Assembly (NCBI GenBank): GCA_040770625.1
Contig: JAXGIW010000004.1
Span: 1-64,000, forward strand
Length of the DNA: 64,000 nt
Reading direction: 5' to 3'
From: 58-81 sp012729145
GTDB lineage: Bacteria > Synergistota > Synergistia > Synergistales > Thermovirgaceae
The notes under the pieces are model-generated. The model was not told the origin of the DNA, did no database searches, and worked only from the letters and a program-made list of their open reading frames with translations. Shown here piece by piece: positions 6,993-15,223 of the stretch (positions are counted from its first letter, which is position 1; each line of letters starts with the position of its first letter). The translations under genes were made by a program, and so were the position numbers.

Positions 6993-8102
6993 GTGAAGGG
7001 ATTGCGGCAGACAGAAGTTCTTGTTATCGGAGGGGGCCCCGCAGGTCTCAGCGCCTCCCTTGAAGCAGCCTCGCTGGGGTGTCAGGTAACTCTGGTGGAT
7101 AGCGACCTCGCCCTTGGAGGACAGTTGATCAAGCAGACACACAAGTTCTTCGGCTCAAAGGATGAGAGAGCCGGGACAAGGGGGTTCAAGATCTCCGAGA
7201 TCCTTCTCGAGGAGCTTGACGGGTACAAGGACCGGGTCAAGGTCCACATGAACTGCACCGCAACCGGATTTTACCGGGAGGACGGGGTAGTTTCCTGTGT
7301 TATCGGAGAAGACGAGTATTTCAGGATCAAACCCGGCAAGATCGTTATGGCCACAGGAGCCCAGGAGCGCCTTCTCCCGTTCCCCAACAACCATCTCCCC
7401 GGCGTCTATGGTGCGGGGGCGGTCCAGACCCTTATGAACGTCTACGGAGTGGCACCCGGCAAGAGAGTCCTAATGGTCGGAGCCGGAAATATCGGTCTTA
7501 TCGTCAGTTATCAGTTGATGCAGGCGGGTGTCGAGATCGCAGGCATAGTCGAGGCCATGGACCGGGTTGGAGGTTACTGGGTTCACGCCGCCAAGGTGAG
7601 AAGGATGGGGGTCCCCATCTACCTCAGGCATACCATAAAAGAAGCCCTGGGGGACAGGGTCATCGCAGGGGCGATGATCCAGGAGATCGACGACAAATTC
7701 CAGCCCGTGGGCAAGGAGATCCAGGTGGATGCCGACATCATCTGTATGGCTGTCGGTCTCACCCCGACCTGTGAACTCCTCTGGCAGGCCGGTTGTGAGA
7801 TGGTATTTGTTCCCCAGCTTTGCGGCCACGTTGCACAGAGGGATCTCTTCATGAGGACCAGTCACCCCGATATCTGGGTCGCCGGTGACGCCGCAGGCAT
7901 CGAGGAGGCATCGGCCGCCATGGTCGAGGGCCGGATCGCAGGTGTTGGTGTAGCCAGGTCTCTCGGGAAGGGCGACAGTTCGGAGCATTCGAAACGCCTC
8001 GAGGAATACAGAAGACGACTTGCGGACCTCAGGGGTGGCGAGGTCGGACAGAAGATCTGTCAGGGCCTTGAATGCTGCACTGTCAACGAGTGGGGGGTGT
8101 GA
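6993..8102 (+). CDS. FAD/NAD-binding alpha-type subunit of the dehydrogenase (HcnB-like)
   Basis: About 369 residues of pyridine-nucleotide-disulfide-reductase fold. VLVIGGGPAGLSASLEAA near the N-terminus binds FAD; VLMVGAGNIGLIVSYQL at about 160-176 is a second Rossmann motif; the ATGAQER and IWVAGDAAGIEEASAAM motifs close the FAD site. I use GTG 6993; TTG 7002, with GGAAGG eight bases upstream, is equally plausible and gives a tighter N-terminus. HcnB and opine-oxidase homologues often carry a C-terminal BFD-like [2Fe-2S] domain. Here the protein ends soon after a CQGLECC segment and that domain is a separate gene at 8619. It is linked to both neighbours by very short spacers. Confidence 0.85.
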   Translation: MKGLRQTEVLVIGGGPAGLSASLEAASLGCQVTLVDSDLALGGQLIKQTHKFFGSKDERAGTRGFKISEILLEELDGYKDRVKVHMNCTATGFYREDGVVSCVIGEDEYFRIKPGKIVMATGAQERLLPFPNNHLPGVYGAGAVQTLMNVYGVAPGKRVLMVGAGNIGLIVSYQLMQAGVEIAGIVEAMDRVGGYWVHAAKVRRMGVPIYLRHTIKEALGDRVIAGAMIQEIDDKFQPVGKEIQVDADIICMAVGLTPTCELLWQAGCEMVFVPQLCGHVAQRDLFMRTSHPDIWVAGDAAGIEEASAAMVEGRIAGVGVARSLGKGDSSEHSKRLEEYRRRLADLRGGEVGQKICQGLECCTVNEWGV

Positions 8103-8106
8103 TACA

Positions 8107-8616
8107 TTGAACGAAAAAGAGAAGCTCTTCAACAGCGGGGTGCTCGTGGAAACGCGCAAAGGGGCAGTTGAACCCCCTGTGGACCTCTGGCAGAACAAGA
8201 AGAATGGTCTGGTCATCATCGAATGTCCCCAGAGGATACCCTGCAACCCCTGTCATACCAGCTGTCCTACCGGAGCAGTAAAACCCTTCAGGGATATCAA
8301 TGACCAGCCCGAGATCGACTACGAAAAATGCACAGGTTGCGCAAGGTGCGTGGCGGTCTGCCCCGGCCTTGCCTGCTTCGTGGTCGACCTGACCTGGGGC
8401 GATGAGGATACGGCGCTAATGAAGCTTCCCTACGAAATGCTCCCCGTCCCCGAAGAGGGCAAGAGCGTGGACTGCCTGAACAGGGTGGGCGAACCCATAT
8501 CCAGGGGCAAGGTCGTAAAGGTCCTCGAACCCATGCACGACAGGACGATGGTCGTCCATGTCGAGGTCCCCAGATCAAAGGTGATGGAAATCCGCACGAT
8601 CAGGGTGGTGAGGTAG
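8107..8616 (+). CDS. Two-[4Fe-4S] ferredoxin-type subunit of the dehydrogenase
   Basis: 169 residues starting at TTG 8107, four bases after the preceding stop. Two cysteine clusters are visible: CNPCHTSCPTGAV and CTGCARCVAVCPGLAC, enough for two [4Fe-4S] centres. The C-terminal part, with GKVVKVLEPMHDRTMVVHVEVP, is a beta-rich extension seen in ferredoxin subunits of similar multi-subunit dehydrogenases. Its probable role is to pass electrons from the flavin subunits to soluble ferredoxin or a membrane acceptor. Confidence 0.8.
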   Translation: MNEKEKLFNSGVLVETRKGAVEPPVDLWQNKKNGLVIIECPQRIPCNPCHTSCPTGAVKPFRDINDQPEIDYEKCTGCARCVAVCPGLACFVVDLTWGDEDTALMKLPYEMLPVPEEGKSVDCLNRVGEPISRGKVVKVLEPMHDRTMVVHVEVPRSKVMEIRTIRVVR

Positions 8617-8618
8617 TC

Positions 8619-8900
8619 ATGGCCGGAAAGAACGAAGATATCATCATCTGCCGTTGTGAAGAGGTCACCCTGGGTGAGATCAGGGAGTGGATAGAGAAGG
8701 GTTACGAGACCTTCGACGAACTAAAGAGAGTCCTACGGGTAGGCATGGGACCGTGTCAGGGGAGAGGATGCCGTGAGATGATCCTGAGGGAGATATCGGC
8801 AAAAACAAAAGTTTCTGTCGCTGATATTCACCCCGGGACCTTCAGGCCTCCTGCGAAGCCGGTCAAACTGGCCGTTCTCGCCAAGGGGGGAGACAAGTAA
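8619..8900 (+). CDS. BFD-like [2Fe-2S] subunit
   Basis: 93 residues with the bacterioferritin-associated-ferredoxin-type fold. ICRCEEV and GPCQGRGC supply the four cysteines (C-x-C ... C-x4-C) of the Fer2_BFD domain. In many homologous enzymes this domain is fused to the C-terminus of the FAD/NAD subunit; here it is a separate product, encoded two bases after the ferredoxin subunit and overlapping the next start by one base. The C-terminal tail (FRPPAKPVKLAVLAKGGDK) is basic and proline-containing. Confidence 0.82.
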   Translation: MAGKNEDIIICRCEEVTLGEIREWIEKGYETFDELKRVLRVGMGPCQGRGCREMILREISAKTKVSVADIHPGTFRPPAKPVKLAVLAKGGDK

Positions 8901-10051
8901 TGTCCTGGAAGAGGACAGCCGATGTCGTTGTGATCGGAGCCGGGGTCCAGGGTTGCTCCATTGCCTATAACCTGGCGAAAATGGGAGTCAAGGATATCGT
9001 TGTTCTCGAAAAAGGGACCATTTGCTCGGGTTCTACCGGGAGATGCGGCGCCGGGATCAGGGCCCAGTGGGGAACGGAGATGAACTGCAGGTTCGGGCTT
9101 GCAGCGGTAGAGAAGTTCGAGCAGCTGCACGAAGAGCTGGGGATGGATTGTGGCCTGAACCAGAGCGGTTACCTGATGGTGGCCTACAAGGACAGCGAAT
9201 TCGAGCAGCTCCAGAAGAGCATGAAGCTTCAGAACAGCCTCGGGATCAATACCAGGGTAGTCACCTATGATGAGGCAAAGGAGATCTGTCCGGGTCTTGC
9301 GGCCGAGGATGCTGTCGGTTTTACTTTCCACGACAGGGATGGACACGCTGATCCGTTCCTTACGACCTTTGCCTACATGGAAGCGGGGAAAAGACTGGGC
9401 GTGAAATTTTTACGCTTCACAGAAGCAACCGATGTCAAGACCGTTGCCGGCCGGGTGGCCGGAATTGTTTCCAGCAGGGGAGATATCGACGCTCCTGTCG
9501 TGGTGAACGCTGCAGGCGGCTACTCGCAGTTCATATCCAAAATGGCAGGAGTGGAGATCCCCAACTTCTCTGAAAGACATGAGATCCTGATCACCGAACC
9601 CGTCGAGCCCGGGGTCTGCCCTCCCATGCTCATGAGCTTTTCGGGGAACTACTACATTCAGCAGAGACCTCACGGATCGATAATCGGAGGGTGCAGCCCC
9701 GAGGGGCATCCTCAGGATTACGAACTTGGGAATTCATGGGACTTCCTTGAGATGATGTCCCGGACCTTCGTGCGGCTCCTTCCCAGGACCAAAGGGGTAA
9801 GGGTCGTCCGGCAGTGGTCGGGGCTATACAACATGACCCCGGACCGTCAGCCGGTTCTTTGCGAGGCTGACAATGTCAAGGGTTTCTTCCTCTCCTGCGG
9901 CTACTCCGGACACGGTTTCATGTTCGGTCCCATATCGGGAGAGCTTCTGGCGCAGCTTATACTTGGCCAGGAACCCTGGATACCCATCGGAATGCTGCAT
10001 TACAGCAGGTTCGAAAGAGGAGAACTTCTTATTGAGCCGGCAGTAGTCTAG
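8900..10051 (+). CDS. FAD-dependent substrate-oxidising beta subunit (DAO / sarcosine oxidase beta-like, HcnC-like)
   Basis: A 383-residue D-amino-acid-oxidase-fold protein. VVVIGAGVQGCSIAYNLAKMG near residues 10-30 binds the FAD ADP part; SGSTGRCGAGIRAQWG at about 47-62 and GYSGHGFMFGPISGE near the C-terminus are typical of sarcosine oxidase beta, glycine oxidase and the catalytic subunit of dye-linked L-proline dehydrogenase and opine oxidases. It should oxidise an amino or imino acid at the C-N bond and pass electrons to the Fe-S subunits. The substrate is unknown; proline, hydroxyproline, sarcosine and opines are the family candidates. It ends just before a strong hairpin. Confidence 0.83.
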   Translation: MSWKRTADVVVIGAGVQGCSIAYNLAKMGVKDIVVLEKGTICSGSTGRCGAGIRAQWGTEMNCRFGLAAVEKFEQLHEELGMDCGLNQSGYLMVAYKDSEFEQLQKSMKLQNSLGINTRVVTYDEAKEICPGLAAEDAVGFTFHDRDGHADPFLTTFAYMEAGKRLGVKFLRFTEATDVKTVAGRVAGIVSSRGDIDAPVVVNAAGGYSQFISKMAGVEIPNFSERHEILITEPVEPGVCPPMLMSFSGNYYIQQRPHGSIIGGCSPEGHPQDYELGNSWDFLEMMSRTFVRLLPRTKGVRVVRQWSGLYNMTPDRQPVLCEADNVKGFFLSCGYSGHGFMFGPISGELLAQLILGQEPWIPIGMLHYSRFERGELLIEPAVV

Positions 10052-10066
10052 TACCATTTATCTCCC

Positions 10067-10101
10067 GGTCCAGGAGGGGGCGGTTTGCCCCCTCCTGGAC
10101 C
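10067..10101 (+). terminator. Perfect 15-bp stem-loop closing the dehydrogenase operon
   Basis: GGTCCAGGAGGGGGC pairs perfectly with GCCCCCTCCTGGACC around a five-base loop, 15 bases past the stop codon. There is no T-run on either strand, so it may act as an mRNA stabiliser, attenuator or Rho-type boundary rather than a classical terminator. Confidence 0.55.
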
Positions 10102-10260
10102 ATCTTGTAGAAGGATAGAATTGTCTTTACTTGACGGTAAATTCCGTTTTGTAATGCAATATTCAATATATAGATACCAATATGGCTTGTCCCTGCCCTC
10201 ACAAGGTGGCATAATGGGCCCGGGTAATGAGATCTCATGATATGAACGTTTCGGAGGAAG

Positions 10261-10470
10261 GTGAGTTGTTTGCCAAAGAAATTCAAGGTTGAAGTGAATT
10301 CCCACTGGTGTAAGGGCTGTGGACTGTGCCTGGCCGTATGCCCCAAGAAAGTTTTCGATTTCGACGAGAACCTGAAATCCACCCCTGCAAGGATGGAAGA
10401 CTGCATTGGCTGCAAGCAGTGTGAGAACATATGCCCCGACCTGGCTATCACAGTTGAAGGGAGTGCTTAG
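10261..10470 (+). CDS. korD: 2-oxoacid:ferredoxin oxidoreductase delta (ferredoxin) subunit
   Basis: 69 residues with two 4Fe-4S motifs, CKGCGLCLAVCPKK and CIGCKQCENICPD, as in KorD/VorD. The start is GTG 10261 close behind GGAGG, or TTG 10270 after AAGGTGA; the latter gives MPKKFKVEVN and may be the real one. The subunit takes electrons from the TPP centre to external ferredoxin. It heads a D-A-B-C operon. The stop is followed one base later by the alpha subunit start. Confidence 0.88.
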   Translation: MSCLPKKFKVEVNSHWCKGCGLCLAVCPKKVFDFDENLKSTPARMEDCIGCKQCENICPDLAITVEGSA

Positions 10471-10471
10471 G

Positions 10472-11608
10472 ATGTCCAGGGTTGAATTCTGGCAGGGGAA
10501 CGTTTCTCTCGCCTACGGAGCCATTGCCGCCGGTTGCCGTTTTTTCGGGGGGTATCCAATAACCCCTTCTTCGGAGATAGCCGAGGTAATGGCCGAGGAG
10601 ATGCCTGCCTGCAACGGCAGGTTCATACAGATGGAGGACGAGATCGGCGGCATAGCCGCGACAATAGGTGGTGCTGTGACCGGGTACAAGTCCATGACAG
10701 CAACTTCCGGTCCCGGTTTCTCGCTCAAACAGGAAAACCTGGGGCTCGCCTACATGGCCGAGATCCCCATAGTCGTTGTAGACGTAATGCGCGGAGGACC
10801 TTCGACAGGGCTCCCCACTTCCATTGCCCAGCAGGATGTCATGCAGGCCCGTTGGGGCACTCACGGCGATCATGCCACCATCGCCTATGCACCATCATCG
10901 GTGCAGGAGTGTTACGAAGTGGCTATAAAGGCTTTCAACATGGCGGAGCGTTTCAGGCAGCCTGTTCTGATCATGAGCGATGAGGTCCTGGGCCACATGC
11001 GAGAGAAGGTTATAGTTCCTGACAAAGAGACCCTTGCCATAGTGGACAGAAAGAAACCTTCCTGCAGCCCCGAGGAGTTCATCCCCTACAGACCAGACCC
11101 CGAGGACAACCTGCCCCCCATGGCCTCCTTCGGTGACGGGTACCGGTGGCACATTACCGGACTTACCCATAACGAGTGGGGGTTCCCGACAAACTGCCCC
11201 GAAGAGATCGCGAAGAAGTCCGCCCGGCTGATGGACAAGGTCAATGCATACCGGGACGAGATAGTTGAATACGAGACGGAGAACGTGGAAGATGCCGATG
11301 TTATCGTCGTAGCATACGGTAGTGTTGCCCGGACAGCCTTGAGCGCCGTCAGACATGCCAGGGACAAGGGCCTGAAGGCAGGTTATTTCCGTCCCGTGAC
11401 CTTATGGCCCTTCCCGGACAGGGAACTGGAGCCTCTGGCGGAGAAGGCGGGACGGCTTATCGTACCTGAGCTGAACTTCGGACAGATGGTCCACGAGGTA
11501 GAAAGAGCTGTACACGGCAAAGCGGCAATAGCGCAAATGAGCCTTGTTAACGGTGAGCTTTTTCAACCCTCCGAGATCCTGGAGAAAATCGAGGAGGTGG
11601 CCGGATAA
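10472..11608 (+). CDS. korA: 2-oxoacid:ferredoxin oxidoreductase alpha subunit
   Basis: 378 residues. I start at ATG 10472, which has AAGGGAG upstream, and not at a longer frame inside korD. YPITPSSEIAE, SGPGFSLKQENLGLA and RGGPSTGLPT are the pyrimidine-binding and domain I motifs of KorA-type subunits. Together with beta and gamma it oxidatively decarboxylates a 2-oxoacid, probably 2-oxoglutarate, with CoA and ferredoxin to the acyl-CoA. The stop overlaps the beta start as TAATG. Confidence 0.9.
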   Translation: MSRVEFWQGNVSLAYGAIAAGCRFFGGYPITPSSEIAEVMAEEMPACNGRFIQMEDEIGGIAATIGGAVTGYKSMTATSGPGFSLKQENLGLAYMAEIPIVVVDVMRGGPSTGLPTSIAQQDVMQARWGTHGDHATIAYAPSSVQECYEVAIKAFNMAERFRQPVLIMSDEVLGHMREKVIVPDKETLAIVDRKKPSCSPEEFIPYRPDPEDNLPPMASFGDGYRWHITGLTHNEWGFPTNCPEEIAKKSARLMDKVNAYRDEIVEYETENVEDADVIVVAYGSVARTALSAVRHARDKGLKAGYFRPVTLWPFPDRELEPLAEKAGRLIVPELNFGQMVHEVERAVHGKAAIAQMSLVNGELFQPSEILEKIEEVAG

Positions 11609-12429
11609 TGCCACGCCCTGAAGTTCTAGACTGGTTGAGAAAGAGGTTTTTCCCTCACATGTGGTGCCCTGGTTGCGGGCACGGGATCATCATGCACGCG
11701 ATCCTTCGGGCACTGGTCGATTCCGGCAAGAAGAGGGAAGAGACAGTGATAGCCTCAGGTATAGGCTGTTCAAGCCGCATGCCAGGGTATATTGACTCCT
11801 GCACGATCCATACAACCCACGGGAGGTCCCTGGCGTTCGCTACGGGGATCAAGCTGGCCAACCCCGAGCTGACCATCGTCGACGTAATGGGTGACGGAGA
11901 CTGTACTGCTATTGGAGGCAATCACTTTATCCATGCCTGCCGGAGGAACATCGGCATTACCGCCGTGGTGATGAACAACAACATCTACGGTATGACCGGA
12001 GGACAGGCCTCACCCACGACACCTCCCGGTGCCAGGGCCACCACGGCTCCCTACGGTGCCATAGATCCCCCCTTCGACGTCTGCAAGCTTGCCCAGGGTG
12101 CAGGGGCGACCTACGTGGCAAGGGCCACTATCGCCCAGCCCGTCCTTTGCGAGCAGTACATCAAGAACGGAATAGCCAACAAGGGTTTTTCCGTAATCGA
12201 GATCATTTCCAGCTGCCACACCCAGTTCGGCAGGAAGAACAACCGGAGGACCCCGGTGGACAACCTTAACTACTTCAAGAACAACTCTGTTCCCCTTTCC
12301 AGGGCCCAGAGTATGTCCCCGGTCGACCTTGAAGGCAAGATCGTGACCGGCGAATTCGTGAAGAGGGAAGCCCCGGAGTATACAGAACTCTACCGCAGCC
12401 TGGTCGAGAGGGTTGGAGGTGGGAAATAA
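11608..12429 (+). CDS. korB: 2-oxoacid:ferredoxin oxidoreductase beta (TPP-binding) subunit
   Basis: 273 residues. CPGCGHG near residue 20, the TPP motif beginning GDGDCTAIGGNHFIHA near residue 95 and VVMNNNIYGMTGGQASPTTP are characteristic of KorB. The SSCHTQFGRKN region supplies another conserved cysteine. The sequence style resembles 2-oxoglutarate rather than pyruvate enzymes, but specificity is an inference. It overlaps both neighbours by one base. Confidence 0.9.
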   Translation: MPRPEVLDWLRKRFFPHMWCPGCGHGIIMHAILRALVDSGKKREETVIASGIGCSSRMPGYIDSCTIHTTHGRSLAFATGIKLANPELTIVDVMGDGDCTAIGGNHFIHACRRNIGITAVVMNNNIYGMTGGQASPTTPPGARATTAPYGAIDPPFDVCKLAQGAGATYVARATIAQPVLCEQYIKNGIANKGFSVIEIISSCHTQFGRKNNRRTPVDNLNYFKNNSVPLSRAQSMSPVDLEGKIVTGEFVKREAPEYTELYRSLVERVGGGK

Positions 12430-12983
12430 TGAGGGATCGCTACGAGATACGTTTCGCAGGTTCCGGCGGGCAGGGGGTCATTCTGGCCGCTGTCGTGGTA
12501 GGAGAGGCCGCGGCTATCTACGAGGGGCTGAACTCTGTCCAGACACAGGCTTATGGTCCCGAGGCTAGGGGTGGAAAATCCAAATCGGAAGTGGTCATCT
12601 CAAGGGGCAGTATCGATTACCCTAAAGCCACATCCCCGGATCTCCAGATAATCCTCAACCAGACATCCTGCGATGAGTTCATAGGACAGACGGCAAGGGG
12701 CGGAGTGGTCGTAGTCGATGATACCTACGTCTCCTCAGTCTCCGAAAGCGAAGCCGAGGTTTTCATGCTTCCCATCGTCAAGACCGCAAGGGAGAAGATC
12801 GGAAGGGAACTAGTCACCAACATGGTGGCCCTTGGGGTTACTGCCAGGGTTCTGGAAAAGGAAGGCCTGATGAAGGCCGATTCCGTCAAGAAGGCCATAC
12901 TGGCCAGGGTCCCAAAGGGGACCGAGGAGATGAACGAAAAGGCCTTCAATGAGGGCTACAGCCTAATGAAAGCCATCAGGTAG
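12429..12983 (+). CDS. korC: 2-oxoacid:ferredoxin oxidoreductase gamma subunit
   Basis: 184 residues of the POR gamma domain: RFAGSGGQGVILAAVVVGEAA at the start binds CoA or assists TPP binding, and QAYGPEARGGKSKSEVVIS is the typical following motif. It completes the four-subunit enzyme and is followed by a strong hairpin. In amino-acid fermenters such enzymes take the 2-oxoacids from oxidative deamination to acyl-CoA for ATP synthesis, which fits the dehydrogenase genes just upstream. Confidence 0.9.
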   Translation: MRDRYEIRFAGSGGQGVILAAVVVGEAAAIYEGLNSVQTQAYGPEARGGKSKSEVVISRGSIDYPKATSPDLQIILNQTSCDEFIGQTARGGVVVVDDTYVSSVSESEAEVFMLPIVKTAREKIGRELVTNMVALGVTARVLEKEGLMKADSVKKAILARVPKGTEEMNEKAFNEGYSLMKAIR

Positions 12984-13012
12984 TCTCTGGAAATCTTTTC
13001 CAGGGAACCTTT

Positions 13013-13043
13013 AAAGGGGCGGGGGGGTGACCCCCGCCCCTTT
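13013..13043 (+). terminator. GC-rich terminator after korC
   Basis: AAAGGGGCGGGGG and CCCCCGCCCCTTT form a 13-bp perfect stem with a five-base loop. The three terminal T are part of the stem and the tail is CGTTGTC, so it is strong in stem but weak in U-tract. Confidence 0.7.
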
Positions 13044-13045
13044 CG

Positions 13046-13073
13046 TTGTCAAGGGGCCTTGCTGTTATAGAAT
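13046..13073 (+). promoter_or_regulatory. Probable promoter of the rRNA methyltransferase gene
   Basis: TTGTCA and TAGAAT (within TTATAGAATAT) are separated by 16 bases and lie directly after the korC terminator. The predicted transcript would begin near 13080, which argues for a translation start at or after 13099. Confidence 0.45.
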
Positions 13074-13098
13074 ATCCATAAAACAGAAAGATGCCGGG

Positions 13099-14481
13099 GT
13101 GGATGAATTGTTGAAGCACGGACAGGTCCTGAAAGTAGATATTGAGACTGTGAACAGCCGTGGCCAGGGCATAGCACGCTTCGGCGGTGAAAGATTCGTC
13201 CTTTTTGTCCCTGGGGCACTTCCTGGAGAGGTGGTCAGGGGAAGGGTCGCCGCTCTTAAGAAGTCCTACGGGGTCCTTCTGGTCGAGAGCCTTGAAGAGG
13301 CCCACGAAGCGAGGATCACTCCAGCCTGTCCCTGGTTCGGGAGGTGCGGAGGCTGTGCCGTTCAGCACGCATCCTACGAACTGCAACTGGAACTCAAAAG
13401 ATCCATCCTTGATCAGGCCCTGAAGAGGGTGGGGGGGATCAGCAACGCAACCTCCGAAAGGTGCGAAGGATCACCTGTCATCTGGAAATACAGGAACAAG
13501 GCTTCCTTTCCCGTCGCCGGCATGGACAAGGGCGCTGCCATAGGTTTTTACCGCGAGGGTACTCACGATCTGGTCAGGGTGGACCAGTGCCCCGTACTTG
13601 AGCCCGCCCTGGGAGAGCTTATATCCCCGTTGACGGAGCTATTGAAAGAGACAGGTATTGAGGTCTACGACCCTCGAAAGGGATCCGGTCTCTTGAGGCA
13701 TATCGTGGTCAGGGGCCGCTCCGGCGGCGGAAAGGCCATGATAGTAGCTGTCCTGAACACACCCCCGGCAGACCGGCCTCCCGAAAGGATAAGGCCTTTC
13801 CTTTTTTCTCTTGCCAAGATGGCAGGAGAGGACGAAGGTGTCGTTGTTAACTTCAACACCTCACCAGGCAACACCATCTTTGGGCGCAGGTCCATCCCTA
13901 TCACGGGGACTGGCCGGATATCGGAGAGAATCGGCCCTTTCTCCCTCAGTTACGGGCCGACGTCTTTTTTCCAGGTTAACACAAGGCAGGCCGCAAAACT
14001 GTTCGAGGCGGCTTCGGAACAACTTGACATCGCCGGTTCCGATAAGGTCCTTGAACTTTATTCCGGAACGGGCGCACTTACCCTTTTTATTGCGAAAGGC
14101 AGGCAAAAGGTCGTTGCTGTCGAGGAGTGGCCGGAATCGACGGACTTCCTTCGAAGGAACATGGAAGAGAACGGATCGGGGGAAGTGGTAGACCCAGTTG
14201 GTATGGCAGCGGAAAGAGCGGTAAAGGCTCTCTCGGGGAGAAGGTTCGACGCCGTAGTGCTGGACCCTCCGCGAAAGGGGTGCTCAATGGAGGTACTCTC
14301 GGGATTGACGAAGATCCTGCCCCCCCTGATCATATACATATCCTGCAACCCCGCTACCCTTGCAAGGGACGCTTCCTTCCTATGTGAAAAAGGGTACCTG
14401 CTAAGAGAGGTCCGAGCCTTCGACATGTTCCCCCAGACATCCCATGTGGAGTGCCTCTCCGTATTCGAAAGGGGGAAGTAG
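13099..14481 (+). CDS. rlmD: 23S rRNA (uracil-5-)-methyltransferase, RlmD/RumA type
   Basis: About 460 residues. An open frame extends to 13027, but that part lies in the terminator and promoter, so I start at GTG 13099; TTG 13108 is also possible. A TRAM RNA-binding domain (about 5-60) is followed by CPWFGRCGGCAVQH, the cysteines of the family's Fe-S cluster. The methyltransferase domain has LELYSGTGALTLFIAKG for SAM and ends with SCNPATLARD, where the cysteine is the catalytic nucleophile. It methylates C5 of a 23S rRNA uridine; which uridine (747 or 1939 in E. coli numbering) cannot be decided here. Confidence 0.88.
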   Translation: MDELLKHGQVLKVDIETVNSRGQGIARFGGERFVLFVPGALPGEVVRGRVAALKKSYGVLLVESLEEAHEARITPACPWFGRCGGCAVQHASYELQLELKRSILDQALKRVGGISNATSERCEGSPVIWKYRNKASFPVAGMDKGAAIGFYREGTHDLVRVDQCPVLEPALGELISPLTELLKETGIEVYDPRKGSGLLRHIVVRGRSGGGKAMIVAVLNTPPADRPPERIRPFLFSLAKMAGEDEGVVVNFNTSPGNTIFGRRSIPITGTGRISERIGPFSLSYGPTSFFQVNTRQAAKLFEAASEQLDIAGSDKVLELYSGTGALTLFIAKGRQKVVAVEEWPESTDFLRRNMEENGSGEVVDPVGMAAERAVKALSGRRFDAVVLDPPRKGCSMEVLSGLTKILPPLIIYISCNPATLARDASFLCEKGYLLREVRAFDMFPQTSHVECLSVFERGK

Positions 14482-14585
14482 TTCAGCCTTTGTGATCCCC
14501 AAGGTTAGCCTGTAGCCTTATGTAAGGATCTATGTCAAAGATTGTTGCCAAACCTGCGAAGCCAAATTATAATGAGCCTTCGAGG

Positions 14586-14661
14586 GCGGACATAGCTCAG
14601 CTGGTAGAGCATCGGCTTCCCAAGCCGAGGGTCGCGGGTTCGAATCCCGTTGTCCGCTCCA
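14586..14661 (+). tRNA. tRNA-Gly (anticodon CCC)
   Basis: Acceptor stem GCGGACA/TGTCCGC, D-arm with AGCTCAGCTGGTAGAGC, anticodon stem TCGGC/GCCGA with loop TTCCCAA giving CCC, T-loop GGTTCGAATCC and an encoded CCA. A run of eight T directly follows and probably ends the transcript. Confidence 0.95.
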
Positions 14662-14799
14662 TTTTTTTTGTGCTATCCTTGACCAGGTAACCCTTCATTT
14701 CCTTTGGACCCCCTTCCAGTAAACGATACCAGGGGAGTCTTGTCCTCTCAGATCATTGATATCGGCAAGGGCCCTCGGGGAGCGCCGGGGCGTATCGAG

Positions 14800-14829
14800 T
14801 TGACACGACAAGGGTGGGGCAATTAGAAT
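14800..14829 (+). promoter_or_regulatory. Probable promoter of the V-ATPase operon
   Basis: A perfect TTGACA and TAGAAT are separated by 18 bases, with the start codon of the first subunit 55 bases past the -10. The rest of the 14662-14884 gap shows no gene. Confidence 0.55.
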
Positions 14830-14884
14830 CTTGTAGGTTTGTTAAAAAAGTATCTTTATACAGTATTATGCATGCTGGGGGGTA

Positions 14885-15223
14885 ATGCGTGTGCCGAAGA
14901 ATATCGCGGAAGAAATTACCGAAGCGGAGGCAAGGGCCAGACAGATACTTCAGGACGCCAGGACTGAAGGAGCAAGGTTATTAGCGCAGGCCAAGGCGGA
15001 AGCGGAAGATCTGGCCAAGGGATCAAGGCAGAGTTATCATCGGACCCTCAGGGAAAAGGTTCTCAAAATGGAGGAAGAAGCAGATAAGGTTTCAGAGAAG
15101 ACGATCGAAAAGGGAAGAGATGATTCTAAAGAACTGGTGAAGAGCCATAAAGCCAAAGTTGACGATGTCGCTAACTGGGTCGCTGAAGAGGTGATGGCAC
15201 GATATGGCAGTAACAAGAGTTAA
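14885..15223 (+). CDS. V-type ATP synthase subunit H (peripheral stalk)
   Basis: 112 residues, almost entirely charged helix: long runs such as EAEARARQILQDARTEGARL and AKAEAEDLAK indicate a coiled coil. This is the usual G/H stalk subunit that pairs with subunit E to hold the A3B3 head against rotation. It is the first gene of the nine-gene operon and overlaps the subunit I frame. GTG 14891, further from the GGGGGG stretch, is an alternative start. Identification rests on composition and position as much as on sequence. Confidence 0.8.
   Translation: MRVPKNIAEEITEAEARARQILQDARTEGARLLAQAKAEAEDLAKGSRQSYHRTLREKVLKMEEEADKVSEKTIEKGRDDSKELVKSHKAKVDDVANWVAEEVMARYGSNKS

Noticed and set aside
13027..13098. 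Longer N-terminus for the rRNA methyltransferase
   Set aside because: These codons lie in the korC terminator and the predicted promoter, so they would not be in the mRNA.
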